Assembly (NCBI GenBank): GCA_015493745.1
Contig: WGCN01000210.1
Span: 1 to 39,276, forward strand
DNA length: 39,276 bases
Reading direction: 5' to 3'
Origin: Calditrichales bacterium
Lineage (GTDB): Bacteria; Calditrichota; Calditrichia; Calditrichales; J004
The notes under the pieces are model-generated. The model saw only the letters and a program-made list of their open reading frames with translations, was not told the DNA's origin and made no database searches. Below are positions 27,672 to 35,512 of the stretch, in pieces. Every line of letters starts with the position of its first letter. Position 1 is the first letter of the stretch. Position numbers and translations under genes: made by a program.

Positions 27672-28841
27672 CTATTCGGGCAAGGTGGCCAATAACAGGC
27701 GGATCAGGTTCTCGCCCATGATTTTCCTTACATCGTCTTTGCTCATGCCCCGGTTGAGCAGGGCGGCCGTCAGCCAGGGCAGGCGATCCGCGCTGATCTC
27801 TTCCCGGGTGGCGCCGTCCCAGTCCGAGCCGAGGGCCACATGGTCTATACCGGCGATCTCCACGGCATGCAGCATGGCGTCCACCACACTTTCCACATCG
27901 CTGTCGCAGACGGCGCCGCTCCAAAAACCGATACCGATCAGTCCGCCGGTGGCGGCAATACGTCTTAGCTGATCATCGCTCAGGTTGCGTGGGGAGTCAC
28001 AGTTTTCCTTAACGCCGGTATGCGAAACCACCAGCGGCCGGGTGGCCAGTTCAAGGGCGTCTTCAATAGCCCGGGGCGAGGCGTGGGCCAGATCGATCAG
28101 TATATGCCGTTTTTCCATTTCCCGGAAGGCCTGTTTGCCCAGTTCCGTAAGACCGTATTTTTCCTCACCGTGGGCCGATCCGGCAAAGGCGTTGTCAAAA
28201 AAATGGGCCAGGCCGATCATGCGATAGCCCGCCCTGTCCAGCACCTCCAGATTCTCCAGCTTGCCGTCCAGGGCATGCATGCCTTCTATGGCCAGCACAC
28301 CGGCAATTTTGTCCGGGGAGGAATTATTCAGGAGGTTGTTTAAACTTTTCCGGTCGGAGACGACCGCCAGCTGCCCGGGGAACCCGGCGGCCGTTTCCCG
28401 CAGGCGGTTTGCCTGATAGAGCGCCCGTTCCGTTAAGCTGTACCAGGCCTTTACCGGGGCCATTTGGGCGATCATCAGCAGCGTGATCTGATCGGTTTCG
28501 GCATTGTTACTCTGATAGTTGATGCCGGAAGGTGTTTTGGTGACCACGGAAAAGACCTGCAAACGTATATTGCCCGCTCTCAGGCGGGGCAGGTCGGTAT
28601 GGCCGTAGTCATGCTTTTCGGTAAGATCGCGCCCCCAAAGCAGAATATCATCGTGCATGTCGGCGGCGCGCAGGCTACTATGAAAGGCTTTAACGCTGTC
28701 GGGCAGGGTCGGGGCTTCCATCTCCAGCAGAACGTTGAATTGTTTGTCCACAAAGGTGGGGAGGTAAGTAAAAAAGATAATGATGGCCAACAGCAGCAGG
28801 CCCCAGAATATTTGCAAAATGCGTTTAACCGGCGTTGTCAT
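27672..28841 (-). CDS. Membrane-anchored dipeptidase, peptidase family M19
   Basis: Zinc dipeptidase related to renal dipeptidase. The 389-residue protein begins with one hydrophobic segment (residues about 8-30), giving an N-in anchor with the enzyme outside the cytoplasm. Metal and catalytic residues are in order: HDD in ADMHDDILLW, glutamate in AIEGMHALDG, histidines in DLAHAS and VVSHTGV, and aspartate in ALGSDWDG. Such enzymes cleave dipeptides including those with D-residues. It follows the cupin gene by 15 bases with AGGGA before its ATG, so the two are co-transcribed. Substrate not deducible. Confidence 0.92.
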   Translation of the reverse strand: MTTPVKRILQIFWGLLLLAIIIFFTYLPTFVDKQFNVLLEMEAPTLPDSVKAFHSSLRAADMHDDILLWGRDLTEKHDYGHTDLPRLRAGNIRLQVFSVVTKTPSGINYQSNNAETDQITLLMIAQMAPVKAWYSLTERALYQANRLRETAAGFPGQLAVVSDRKSLNNLLNNSSPDKIAGVLAIEGMHALDGKLENLEVLDRAGYRMIGLAHFFDNAFAGSAHGEEKYGLTELGKQAFREMEKRHILIDLAHASPRAIEDALELATRPLVVSHTGVKENCDSPRNLSDDQLRRIAATGGLIGIGFWSGAVCDSDVESVVDAMLHAVEIAGIDHVALGSDWDGATREEISADRLPWLTAALLNRGMSKDDVRKIMGENLIRLLLATLPE

Positions 28842-28856
28842 ATCAGTTTCCCTTTA

Positions 28857-29216
28857 TCAGGCGTTTTCCACGAGTATGATTTCATCCTCCAGGTTGGGTA
28901 CCAGGCATAAAAAACGAAAGGGCCTGTCGCCCAGGGTTTTGTAGCTGTGGGGAACCCCGGCGGGAATAAAGACCACATCGTCTTTTTTCATATGATAGGT
29001 TTTGTCGTCGATCACCACCTCGGCCTCACCCTCCAGTACCAATTGTTCGTGCTCCACCTTGTTGGTGTGCAGGGGCATAAAGCCGCCGGGATGGATGGTG
29101 AAACGGCGCATGGCAAAGTGGGGCGCCTCTCCGGGGGAAATCAGTATTTGCATCTCGGTCTTTTGACCCGCGCTGACCGGGACGGGGGTGATGTCGTTAA
29201 GCTGGCGTTTAATCAT
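28857..29216 (-). CDS. Small cupin-domain protein
   Basis: A 119-residue single cupin. Motif 1 is PGGFMPLHTNKVEHEQLVLEG (H and E ligands) and motif 2 is PAGVPHSYKTLGD, about 20 residues later, giving a complete set of candidate metal ligands. Stand-alone cupins bind metals and serve as dioxygenases, isomerases or sensors, so no reaction can be named. It is probably co-transcribed with the downstream M19 dipeptidase (15-base gap) and possibly with the YkgJ-type gene 78 bases upstream. Confidence 0.85.
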   Translation of the reverse strand: MIKRQLNDITPVPVSAGQKTEMQILISPGEAPHFAMRRFTIHPGGFMPLHTNKVEHEQLVLEGEAEVVIDDKTYHMKKDDVVFIPAGVPHSYKTLGDRPFRFLCLVPNLEDEIILVENA

Positions 29217-29294
29217 TTCATTCTCCTTCTGTTGGGGGAAGGTAAACGGGAATCGGATTTTAATCTCTAAACCGTATGCTGCTAATATAGAGGT

Positions 29295-29717
29295 TTATTT
29301 CTCCGAATCAACCGCCCGCCCTTTAAAAACCGCTTCTATCTCCGCGCGATCATATAGCCGGCCTTCGCCGATGCCGGGGCAATCATCCGTCACCTGTTGC
29401 CAGCGGCGCTCCGATTTCACATTTTGCGGCCAAAAGGGGTAGGTGCGGCATTGCAGGGGGCGCACGGGATAGATGCGGCACTTACCCTCTTCCAGAAAAA
29501 TACAGGCCTGTCCGTCGCGATCCCTGAGGCTGCGCATACCTTTGGCCTCGAAGGTGTAGTGGGCCCGGATTTCGGCCTCGCTGCGTTTCAGATATTTGGC
29601 GATCTCTCTGATGTTTTGCTCATTCACGAATACATAGCCGCCGTTTATTTCGCAGCATTTGGAGCAATCCCGGCGACAGTTAAATAAAACCGGGAGTTGT
29701 ATATTGATACGGGCCAT
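29295..29717 (-). CDS. YkgJ family cysteine-cluster protein
   Basis: A 140-residue protein with the YkgJ/UPF0153 cysteine pattern: C14, C18, C21 and C22 at the N-terminus (CRRDCSKCC), then ACIFLE, KCRIYPVRPLQCRTYPFW, and a late DDCPG. The family binds a zinc or iron-sulfur centre; its biochemical role is not settled, although links to oxidative stress and to flagellar or membrane processes have been suggested for different members. It is first in a minus-strand group with a cupin and a dipeptidase. A pair of 9-base direct repeats lies just upstream of its start. Confidence 0.85.
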   Translation of the reverse strand: MARINIQLPVLFNCRRDCSKCCEINGGYVFVNEQNIREIAKYLKRSEAEIRAHYTFEAKGMRSLRDRDGQACIFLEEGKCRIYPVRPLQCRTYPFWPQNVKSERRWQQVTDDCPGIGEGRLYDRAEIEAVFKGRAVDSEK

Positions 29718-29724
29718 AATTACC

Positions 29725-29749
29725 GGTTGATTAGTGTAGCGGTTGATTA
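29725..29749 (-). promoter_or_regulatory. Direct repeat upstream of the YkgJ-type gene
   Basis: GGTTGATTA occurs at 29725-29733 and again at 29741-29749, a 16-base period. On the minus strand it reads TAATCAACC twice, ending eight bases before the start codon. A similar pair lies in front of fbaB. Confidence 0.3.
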
Positions 29750-29834
29750 TGCCTGTGGCGCGGAGTGGGGACCCCGGCCATGCAGGCCGCGCTATATTAG
29801 CGGATTACGGTGAAGGTGTCAAAGATTTTTTTAC

Positions 29835-29868
29835 AAAAAAAAGCCGCTGCGCGGGAAACGCAACGGCT
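29835..29868 (-). terminator. Intrinsic terminator of fbaB
   Basis: On the minus strand AGCCGTTGCG (29868-29859) pairs over ten bases (one G-U) with CGCAGCGGCT (29851-29842), followed by eight T (29842-29835). It starts 21 bases after the fbaB stop. Confidence 0.9.
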
Positions 29869-29888
29869 GATAAAACAGATAGGGATAA

Positions 29889-30947
29889 TCAGGCGATGGT
29901 TACATCCTTATCCAGATAGATATCCTGAATGGCATTGAGCAGTTCAACGCCCTGATCCATCGGTTTTTGGAAGGCCTTGCGCCCGCTGATCAGTCCCATA
30001 CCGCCGGCGCGCTTATTGATCACCGCGGTTTTAACGGCCTGGGCCAGATCGTTATCGCCGGAGGCGCCTCCGGAATTGATCAACCCGGCACGGCCCATAT
30101 AGGAATTGGCCACCTGATAACGGGTCAGGTCAATGGGATGATCGGAGGAGAGCTCCGTATAAACCTTTTCATGGGTCTTGGCAAAGTTGATGGCTTTAAA
30201 GCCACCGTTGTTTTCCGGTTGTTTTTGCTTGACAATATCGGCCTTGATGGTCACGCCCAGGTGGTTGGCCTGGCCGGTCAGGTCGGCGGCCACATGGTAG
30301 TCCACTCCGTCTTTTTTAAAGCCCGGGTTGCGCAAATAACACCAAAGGATGGTGGCCATGCCCATGTCATGGGCCATTTCAAAGGCTTCGCTCACTTCGA
30401 TGATTTGCCTGTTGGATTCGGGCGATCCGAAATAGATGGTGGCCCCCACGGCTACGGCGCCCATATCCCAGGCCTGTTGCACGCTGCTGAACATGATCTG
30501 ATCGTATTTATTGGGGTAGGTGAGCAGCTCGTTATGGTTGATTTTAACGATAAAGGGAATTTTATGGGCATATTTGCGGCTTACCGACGCCAAAACCCCC
30601 AGAGTGGAGGCCACGCCGTTACAACCGCCCTCGATGGCCAGCTTGACGATGTTCTCCGGATCAAAGTAGGCCGGATTGGGGGCAAAGGATGCGCCGGCGG
30701 TGTGCTCGATGCCCTGATCCACCGGCAGGATGGAAAGATAGCCGCTGTTACCCAGGCGGCCATGCTCAAAGAGCGCTTGCAGGCTGCGCAGAACCTGCGG
30801 GTTGCGATCGGAATCGGCGAACACGCGATCCACGAAATCGGGTCCGGGCAGGTGCAGGTGTTCCCGGGGAATGGTGTTGCATTTATGGTTGAGCAAACCC
30901 TCGGCTTCGCTACCGAGCAGCTCTTCAATTTTTTTTACGGAACTCAT
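29889..30947 (-). CDS. fbaB: Class I fructose-bisphosphate aldolase
   Basis: Schiff-base aldolase of glycolysis and gluconeogenesis, splitting fructose 1,6-bisphosphate to dihydroxyacetone phosphate and glyceraldehyde 3-phosphate. At 352 residues it aligns almost without gaps to E. coli FbaB (350). Shared blocks include [60 protein letters not shown] and [10 protein letters not shown]. The Schiff-base lysine should be in the IKADIVKQK strand. AGGAGG lies close before the ATG and a strong terminator follows, so it is a single-gene unit. The high similarity to E. coli FbaB leaves little doubt about function. Confidence 0.97.
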   Translation of the reverse strand: MSSVKKIEELLGSEAEGLLNHKCNTIPREHLHLPGPDFVDRVFADSDRNPQVLRSLQALFEHGRLGNSGYLSILPVDQGIEHTAGASFAPNPAYFDPENIVKLAIEGGCNGVASTLGVLASVSRKYAHKIPFIVKINHNELLTYPNKYDQIMFSSVQQAWDMGAVAVGATIYFGSPESNRQIIEVSEAFEMAHDMGMATILWCYLRNPGFKKDGVDYHVAADLTGQANHLGVTIKADIVKQKQPENNGGFKAINFAKTHEKVYTELSSDHPIDLTRYQVANSYMGRAGLINSGGASGDNDLAQAVKTAVINKRAGGMGLISGRKAFQKPMDQGVELLNAIQDIYLDKDVTIA

Positions 30948-31304
30948 TTATGCCTCCTTTTTCAGCATCGGTTGAATTGAATGGTTGAATTTACTCAATA
31001 GTGGTGAAAACGAAAAATCTCTTTTAGGCGAAAAACTCCGATTCCGGTTCTTTTCGGGATTCGTCCGCTCTTTTTTTAAGCATGAAATATGTCAGGCGCC
31101 GGATGAGTTTAATCCCGTTTATGACACGTTTTGTATTTGATTACGTTTTTACCCGTCATCGATATATTGAATATTTCCCACGGTTAAAAACAAATCGGCG
31201 TGATGGCGGCAAACTGTATGACGGTGTGTTTTTTTTTGCCTTTATTGGGTAAACTTTAGGTGGAAACGCCGAATACAGAAACTCTGATTAATAAAGAAGT
31301 TACA
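30948..31304. other. Divergent intergenic region fbaB / PAS-HisKA-REC gene
   Basis: About 350 AT-rich bases with no recognisable gene. It should contain the promoters of both flanking genes. A direct repeat lies near the fbaB side (30970-30991); T-rich and A-rich blocks follow, without a convincing pair of promoter hexamers. Confidence 0.5.
30970..30991 (-). promoter_or_regulatory. Direct repeat upstream of fbaB
   Basis: GGTTGAATT at 30970-30978 and 30983-30991, 13-base period; on the minus strand AATTCAACC twice, about 25 bases before the start codon. It resembles the TAATCAACC pair at 29725-29749. Possible operator; not a recognised consensus. Confidence 0.3.
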
Positions 31305-33047
31305 ATGAACGAAACCCAATTTGATCTGGCCTATCTGACTTCAAAGGAAACGGCGTTTATAAAATTTATCGATATCTGTTCGCAAATTGAAAAATTCAGC
31401 GTTTCGGGTAGAATCGTACCGCCCAAGGCACGTCTGGAAAAGCCCGCTGACACATCGGCCATCCCGGTTTTTTTTGTGGAAATAAAGGATCTGAGCGATA
31501 CGGAGATCCGCGAGCGCTTCCGGGAAATTAAACTTTTTGATCTGCCTTATGTGCTGTTGTATGATGACGCCCATGCCGGGGAGGTATCGGGCTATAATCC
31601 GCCCTATTGGCTGCACCAGAAAAACCTTAACGCTTTCGAGTTAACATTGCTTCTGCCCAAAATAGAAGCCGATCACCGTTTGCGCGTACAAGCCGGCTAT
31701 CTTAAACGCAAATTTCATGAAAGCGAAAAACGCTTTATCGGCGTATTCCGTTCCAAAACCGAGGCGACCATCGTTCTGAACCATGACGGTTTGATCCGTT
31801 ATATCAATCCCGCCTGTCAGGAGTTGTTTGACATTCCGCAAAACTTTGTGGGGCAGCGTTTTCCGCTGGATGTCAAAGCCGGTGAAATACGTGAACTCGA
31901 TCTGCGCCTGCTTACCGGGAAAAACCGTACCGTGGAGATAGTGACCAATGAACTGATCTGGGAGGATGAACTGTGTATTACGCTGACCCTGCGCGATACC
32001 CGCGAGCTGCGCCGTCTGGAAGATGAACTGCTGACCTTCCGCCATGTTATCCATCTCAGCCCCTTGCCGATCATGATCACCGATCAGTACGGAACGATCA
32101 TCTATATAAACGAACAGTTCTCCAAATGTACCGGCCACACGGAAAAGGACGCTCTCGGTAAAACGCCGCGTATTCTCAAATCCAATGCGCATAAGCCGGA
32201 ATTTTACAAAAAGATGTGGGAAACCATAACGGCCGGCGAAACCTGGCGGGGACAGATATGCAATAAGATGAAGGACGGCCGTCTCTATTGGGAAAAACAG
32301 GTGATCTCCCCGGTACGGGATAAAAGAGGGGATATCAAGTTTTATGTTTCCATCCGTATCGAAGACATCCAAAAACGCAAGGAAGAAAAGGCCCGCCAAA
32401 AAGCGGAAACACTGAAGAGCGTGCAGGAACTGGCCGGAGGCATCGCCCATGAGTTTTCACAACCGCTGCAGGTGCTGACCATCAGCATGTCTATTTTGGA
32501 ACAGCAGGTGGCCGATTCGGAGTACTATGTCAAGGCCCAGCGCAGCATTCAGCGTATCGTGGAGCTGGTGGATAATCTGAAAAGCATCACCGCCCTGCGC
32601 CAGCAGGATTACCTCTCCACCAAAATCATCAACATCCGTGCCTCCTCGGAGGAAGCAATGGAAAAAAGCCGGCAGCAACGCATCCTGATCATCGATGATG
32701 AACCGGAACTGCTGGACTCCCTGATCGAGGTGCTGCATCTTTCCGGCTATGAATGCGACGGCGCCTCCAACGGTCCCGAGGCTCTGGATCATATCGGCAA
32801 TCAAAGCTACTCGCTGATCATCTCCGATGTGGATATGCCGGAGATGCCGGGTACCGAGCTTTTTAAAAAGATAAAGGAAAGCGGCTATAAGGGCCATTTT
32901 GTCTTCATGACCGGCTATGAGGTGGAAGAGGAGCTGGAAGATACGGTGCGCATGGCCGACGCCTTCCTTTCCAAGCCCTTTCCGCTGCTGGATTTGAAAA
33001 ATCTGGTGATAAAACTGGTTGGCGAACCGCTCTCCGAAAAAGACTAA
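31305..33047 (+). CDS. PAS-PAS-HisKA-receiver protein lacking an ATPase domain
   Basis: A 580-residue cytoplasmic protein. The first 120 residues are an unassigned alpha/beta region, possibly a worn receiver. PAS domains follow at about 140-240 and 250-365 (ITDQYGTIIYINEQFSKCTG; RKEEKARQKAETL linker). The histidine-kinase dimerisation segment is AGGIAHEFSQPLQVLT with H382. After only about 75 more residues a complete receiver begins (ILIIDDEPELLDSL, phospho-acceptor D508 in ISDVDMP, T in FMTGYEV, K in LSKPFP). No N, G1, F or G2 box is present between them, so the protein cannot phosphorylate itself; it may be a phosphorelay or dimerising partner. The ATG at 31305 is chosen; a GTG at 31260 would add 15 residues but lacks a ribosome site. 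Confidence 0.85.
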   Translation: MNETQFDLAYLTSKETAFIKFIDICSQIEKFSVSGRIVPPKARLEKPADTSAIPVFFVEIKDLSDTEIRERFREIKLFDLPYVLLYDDAHAGEVSGYNPPYWLHQKNLNAFELTLLLPKIEADHRLRVQAGYLKRKFHESEKRFIGVFRSKTEATIVLNHDGLIRYINPACQELFDIPQNFVGQRFPLDVKAGEIRELDLRLLTGKNRTVEIVTNELIWEDELCITLTLRDTRELRRLEDELLTFRHVIHLSPLPIMITDQYGTIIYINEQFSKCTGHTEKDALGKTPRILKSNAHKPEFYKKMWETITAGETWRGQICNKMKDGRLYWEKQVISPVRDKRGDIKFYVSIRIEDIQKRKEEKARQKAETLKSVQELAGGIAHEFSQPLQVLTISMSILEQQVADSEYYVKAQRSIQRIVELVDNLKSITALRQQDYLSTKIINIRASSEEAMEKSRQQRILIIDDEPELLDSLIEVLHLSGYECDGASNGPEALDHIGNQSYSLIISDVDMPEMPGTELFKKIKESGYKGHFVFMTGYEVEEELEDTVRMADAFLSKPFPLLDLKNLVIKLVGEPLSEKD

Positions 33048-33199
33048 AGCTGCCCTTTAATGCGAAGCATAAGGCGCAAAACGGTGATTTTGATCCATTG
33101 GTATTAGAAAAAAACCGTGTTTACCACCGGAAAATGTCTCTGTAATCCTGCCGATTTTAAAATTATCTGCGAAAATTTCAATACCAGGCCGTATTTCAT

Positions 33200-33799
33200 T
33201 CATAAGGTGTTTTTCACGGAATTAAATTTGTCTTCCGGCCATTTGGCGGGATTGTGTAAAATATATTGGCGAATCCGGTTCAATTCATTTTCATTGCGAA
33301 TAATATGATCGTGAAAACGGGGTTGCCACACAGGCATACCGGGTGTATGACGATATTCATTTATCTGTTTGGTGGCGGACGATTTAAAACCGGCCACAAA
33401 TGATGAAACAGACCGGGGACGGCGCAGGGCCACACCGGATTTTGGATCGTTTTGCCGTAGAGACGCACGGCCGGTATTTTGTAGAGACGCACGGCTGTGC
33501 GTCTCTACGGTATTGTCGTCATGATCATTTTTATCAATGACAACAACGGCGTGAATATGGTTGGGCATTATGACAAAACAATCACAATACAATTCCCGCC
33601 GGATTTCAAATGATTTGTTCCATTCCCGTAAAACAATTTCCCCGGTTTCAGACAATAGCATGCGGCCATTGACGATTTTCCCCAACCCACATTCCCGGTT
33701 GTGGGTGCAGATGGTGATAAAATAATATCCGTTGGCCGCGTAATCCCGGGAGGAAAGGCGCGCCGATTCAATGCGATATTTATTTTTATACAACGTCAT
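33200..33799 (-). CDS. REP-associated tyrosine transposase (RAYT, Y1 family)
   Basis: A 199-residue single-strand DNA transposase of the HUH/Y1 type, domesticated relatives of IS200/IS605 that act on REP palindromes. The HUH motif is in MPNHIHAVVV (about residue 80); the C-terminal helix with the catalytic tyrosine is NRIRQYILHNPAKW, following the family signature WQPRFHDHIIRNENEL. The N-terminal YRIESARLSSRDYAANGYYFITICT block is also typical. The centre of the protein contains a repeated RASL segment encoded by a REP-like palindrome and its half-copy (33457-33508), lying in frame between two conserved blocks. The frame is open throughout, so the enzyme may be active, but the inserted region is not part of the normal domain. 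Confidence 0.92.
   Translation of the reverse strand: MTLYKNKYRIESARLSSRDYAANGYYFITICTHNRECGLGKIVNGRMLLSETGEIVLREWNKSFEIRRELYCDCFVIMPNHIHAVVVIDKNDHDDNTVETHSRASLQNTGRASLRQNDPKSGVALRRPRSVSSFVAGFKSSATKQINEYRHTPGMPVWQPRFHDHIIRNENELNRIRQYILHNPAKWPEDKFNSVKNTL
33457..33508. repeat. REP-like palindrome with half-copy inside the RAYT gene
   Basis: GTAGAGACGCAC (33481-33492) and GTGCGTCTCTAC (33497-33508) are perfect 12-base arms around GGCT. The left arm also occurs at 33457-33468, exactly 24 bases earlier, so the reading frame is kept. Palindromes of this kind are the usual substrate of RAYT proteins. Confidence 0.85.
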
Positions 33800-33961
33800 C
33801 CCGATTATCCCCTTATTTCGATAATCTAATTGGGTTCTCTTTCTTCATTGTGTTGTTTTAGCGGCTATCCCGGCCCTTGAGTCCCTGATACCTTGTACCT
33901 CAAAACGACGTTTATATTCATGTGCTTTTTTACTTCCGAATTTATAGCATTGTTGGTCTTT

Positions 33962-34504
33962 TTAGACTTTAATGTTTTTTTCTCTGGCTATGGAAACAAT
34001 TTTTGCGGCTTCTTCTCCATCGTATATTGGTTGAATGTATTTACTTCCTACGTACTCGAAATAGACCTGCTGCAGAATAAGCCACAAGCTGTCTATAGCG
34101 TAATTAAATTGCTCTCCAGAGATATTAGCCTCGCTCCACACTTCGGAAACATTTGTTACGGCCCGCTTATCAATATGGAAATGTGTTTTGTCTCTTATGT
34201 GTTTTAATGATTTCGCAGTTTTTGCGATTTGGCCAATATCTATATTGTGAGCTCTTATGGCCTTATTGACTAGCTTTTCGTTTGTTTTTTGCAAGTACCA
34301 AAATGAAGACACATCTTTGTGTTGATCCAGTACCTTGATGGCGTGTGCAATCATATCATTGAATAAAGCAATTTCAACGTAAGAGAAGAAGCCCCAGCTT
34401 GTATGGGGTGCTGCTTCGACAAGCACATTATGTGTGTTACGCATTGATATCGCGTAGCGCAGTTCATTAAGAACTCTGTTCAGTGCGTGTTCAAATCGAT
34501 CCAT
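33962..34504 (-). CDS. HEPN/AbiU2-like hypothetical protein
   Basis: A 180-residue protein I do not firmly recognise. It is helical and polar, with R104-x5-H110 in IRDKTHFHID, the R-x4-6-H pattern of HEPN ribonuclease-like domains. The preceding FSYVEIALFNDMIAHAIKVLD helix and the C-terminal long helices recall the AbiU2 branch of HEPN proteins. Such proteins are often toxins or abortive-infection factors; no nuclease activity is shown here. The gene is clearly more AT-rich than the rest of the window, as is the adjacent GNAT gene, pointing to transfer. Start chosen at ATG 34504, behind GGCTAAAAAA, as upstream of the GNAT gene; a TTG at 34570 would extend it through the attC-like palindrome. 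Confidence 0.5.
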   Translation of the reverse strand: MDRFEHALNRVLNELRYAISMRNTHNVLVEAAPHTSWGFFSYVEIALFNDMIAHAIKVLDQHKDVSSFWYLQKTNEKLVNKAIRAHNIDIGQIAKTAKSLKHIRDKTHFHIDKRAVTNVSEVWSEANISGEQFNYAIDSLWLILQQVYFEYVGSKYIQPIYDGEEAAKIVSIAREKNIKV

Positions 34505-34507
34505 ATT

Positions 34508-34586
34508 TTTTAGCCTGATGTTAAAGCTGTGTAGCGCAAATAAAGCGCAGCGTAGTTTACATCCGAACAAGTGATATGTTATGGCT
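34508..34586 (-). other. attC-like imperfect palindrome after the GNAT gene
   Basis: GATGTTAAAGCTGTGTAGCGC (34517-34537) folds on the facing arm 34545-34563 around a 7-base loop, with two extra unpaired bases on one arm, several G-U pairs and one A-A mismatch. On the minus strand it begins with AGCCATAAC, whose TAA is the GNAT stop codon, and ends at GGCTAAAAAA before the HEPN-like gene. One-sided extrahelical bases and a TAAC-type end are features of integron attC sites. The far end lacks a clean GTTRRRY core, so the call is tentative. Confidence 0.35.
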
Positions 34587-35058
34587 TGTTTGCATACAGC
34601 ACCAAAGAATATCCGTTGTCGCTCGGATATGCAGTACCAAGCCTATTAAAATCATACTGAGAAAATAAATGATGCATCGAATCATTGTTTTCTCTAGTTG
34701 TTGCATAACAGCTTGAGCCGCTGAGATATGTAACAACTGCCTTCATTAAGCTATGCCCAAGGCCTTTGCCTCTTGCTTCTGGCTTTACATATAACCAACC
34801 TAGCTCGTAATTAAAACTATCACTTTTTTTAGCTACCCTTGCTTTTGAAAAAACACCTTCTTTATAATTGTTATTTGGGTGTTTAATTGCACCAATAGCA
34901 ATGCACTCACTTTCAGTAATAAATACCAAAGCTGCGGCTTGCTCGATACGTTGACGAAGCCCGTGAGGAGTAACTTCTCCACCTTCTTTAACTAATTGTT
35001 GAAATGCATCCAATTCGTCAGGAGTACATTCTGTTGGTTTTTTAACTACGGTATTCAT
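34579..35058 (-). CDS. GNAT family N-acetyltransferase
   Basis: A 159-residue acetyl-CoA dependent N-acetyltransferase. The acetyl-CoA binding motif A is clear: ELGWLYVKPEARGKGLGHSLMKAV (about residues 93-116, R/Q-x-x-G-x-G/A as RGKGLG). The late SMHHLFSQYDFNRLG helix-strand is motif B. The substrate is unknown; it is not of the AtaT toxin type as far as I can judge. It has lower GC and different codon habits than its neighbours. Its start overlaps the stop of a 29-codon ORF as ATGA. On the plus strand GTTATGGCT (34578-34586) and AGCCATAAC (35067-35075) bracket the gene as a perfect 9-bp inverted repeat, as expected for a mobile gene cassette. Confidence 0.85.
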   Translation of the reverse strand: MNTVVKKPTECTPDELDAFQQLVKEGGEVTPHGLRQRIEQAAALVFITESECIAIGAIKHPNNNYKEGVFSKARVAKKSDSFNYELGWLYVKPEARGKGLGHSLMKAVVTYLSGSSCYATTRENNDSMHHLFSQYDFNRLGTAYPSDNGYSLVLYANKP

Positions 35059-35144
35059 TTTTTTTTAGCCATAACGGCCTGCACATCACCAGATTTGCCA
35101 CGATTCAAAGAATTTTCAAATGCCGATTCACTGTCCGTGGGCAT
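35055..35144 (-). CDS. Possible 29-residue ORF coupled to the GNAT gene
   Basis: ATG at 35144 opens a frame of 29 codons whose stop TGA overlaps the GNAT start codon as ATGA, the arrangement seen in coupled genes. The product (starting MPTDSESAFENSLNRGK, ending in KKK) is polar and not recognised. The same frame is open upstream for about 40 more codons without a start, so it could also be the tail of a longer, broken gene. It may equally be chance. Confidence 0.3.
   Translation of the reverse strand: MPTDSESAFENSLNRGKSGDVQAVMAKKK
35067..35075. other. Core-site-like 9-mer, partner of 34578-34586
   Basis: AGCCATAAC on the plus strand (GTTATGGCT on the minus strand) lies nine bases before the GNAT start and is the exact reverse complement of 34578-34586. 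GTTATGG differs from the integron core GTTRRRY at two positions. Confidence 0.35.
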
Positions 35145-35467
35145 ATACTTGTGTATCTGTACTAATATTGTATTAAACGGATTTCCATATAACTTAAAGA
35201 ATATGCAAAAGCGGACATTTTTACAAGGAAAAAACCTTGCTTGTCTTTAAGACGGCTGCAGGGCTTTATGGTAATATATCCGCTCTTTCTAAACCGTCCG
35301 TAAAATCCGGGCAGGAGCGTCTGCTTTTATTTATATGAACACAGCTTTCCTATAAAGGCCCTTTTTTCATCACCCGGAGCGGCTTCCGGTGTAAATTATT
35401 ATTACGATTTTGTTTTTTACCCCATTTGCCTGTTGCTTTTGTAGACTCTTTTTTGCAATTTCTTTTC

Positions 35468-35481
35468 CCGTATGCATACGG
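35468..35481 (+). promoter_or_regulatory. Palindrome in pyr leader, possible pause hairpin
   Basis: CCGTATGCATACGG is a perfect 14-base palindrome that can fold as CCGTA-tgca-TACGG in RNA. It follows the T-rich leader and precedes the terminator by 31 bases, where a transcription pause site would be expected in a pyrBI-type attenuator. Confidence 0.4.
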
Positions 35482-35512
35482 ACAAAAAAACACCGCAAAA
35501 ATGATGATCTTC

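Noticed and set aside
33893-34207. 104-codon plus-strand frame opposite the HEPN-like gene
   Set aside because: Composition is hydrophobic from T-rich sequence and it is antisense to a more convincing protein; the start lies in junk-like sequence.
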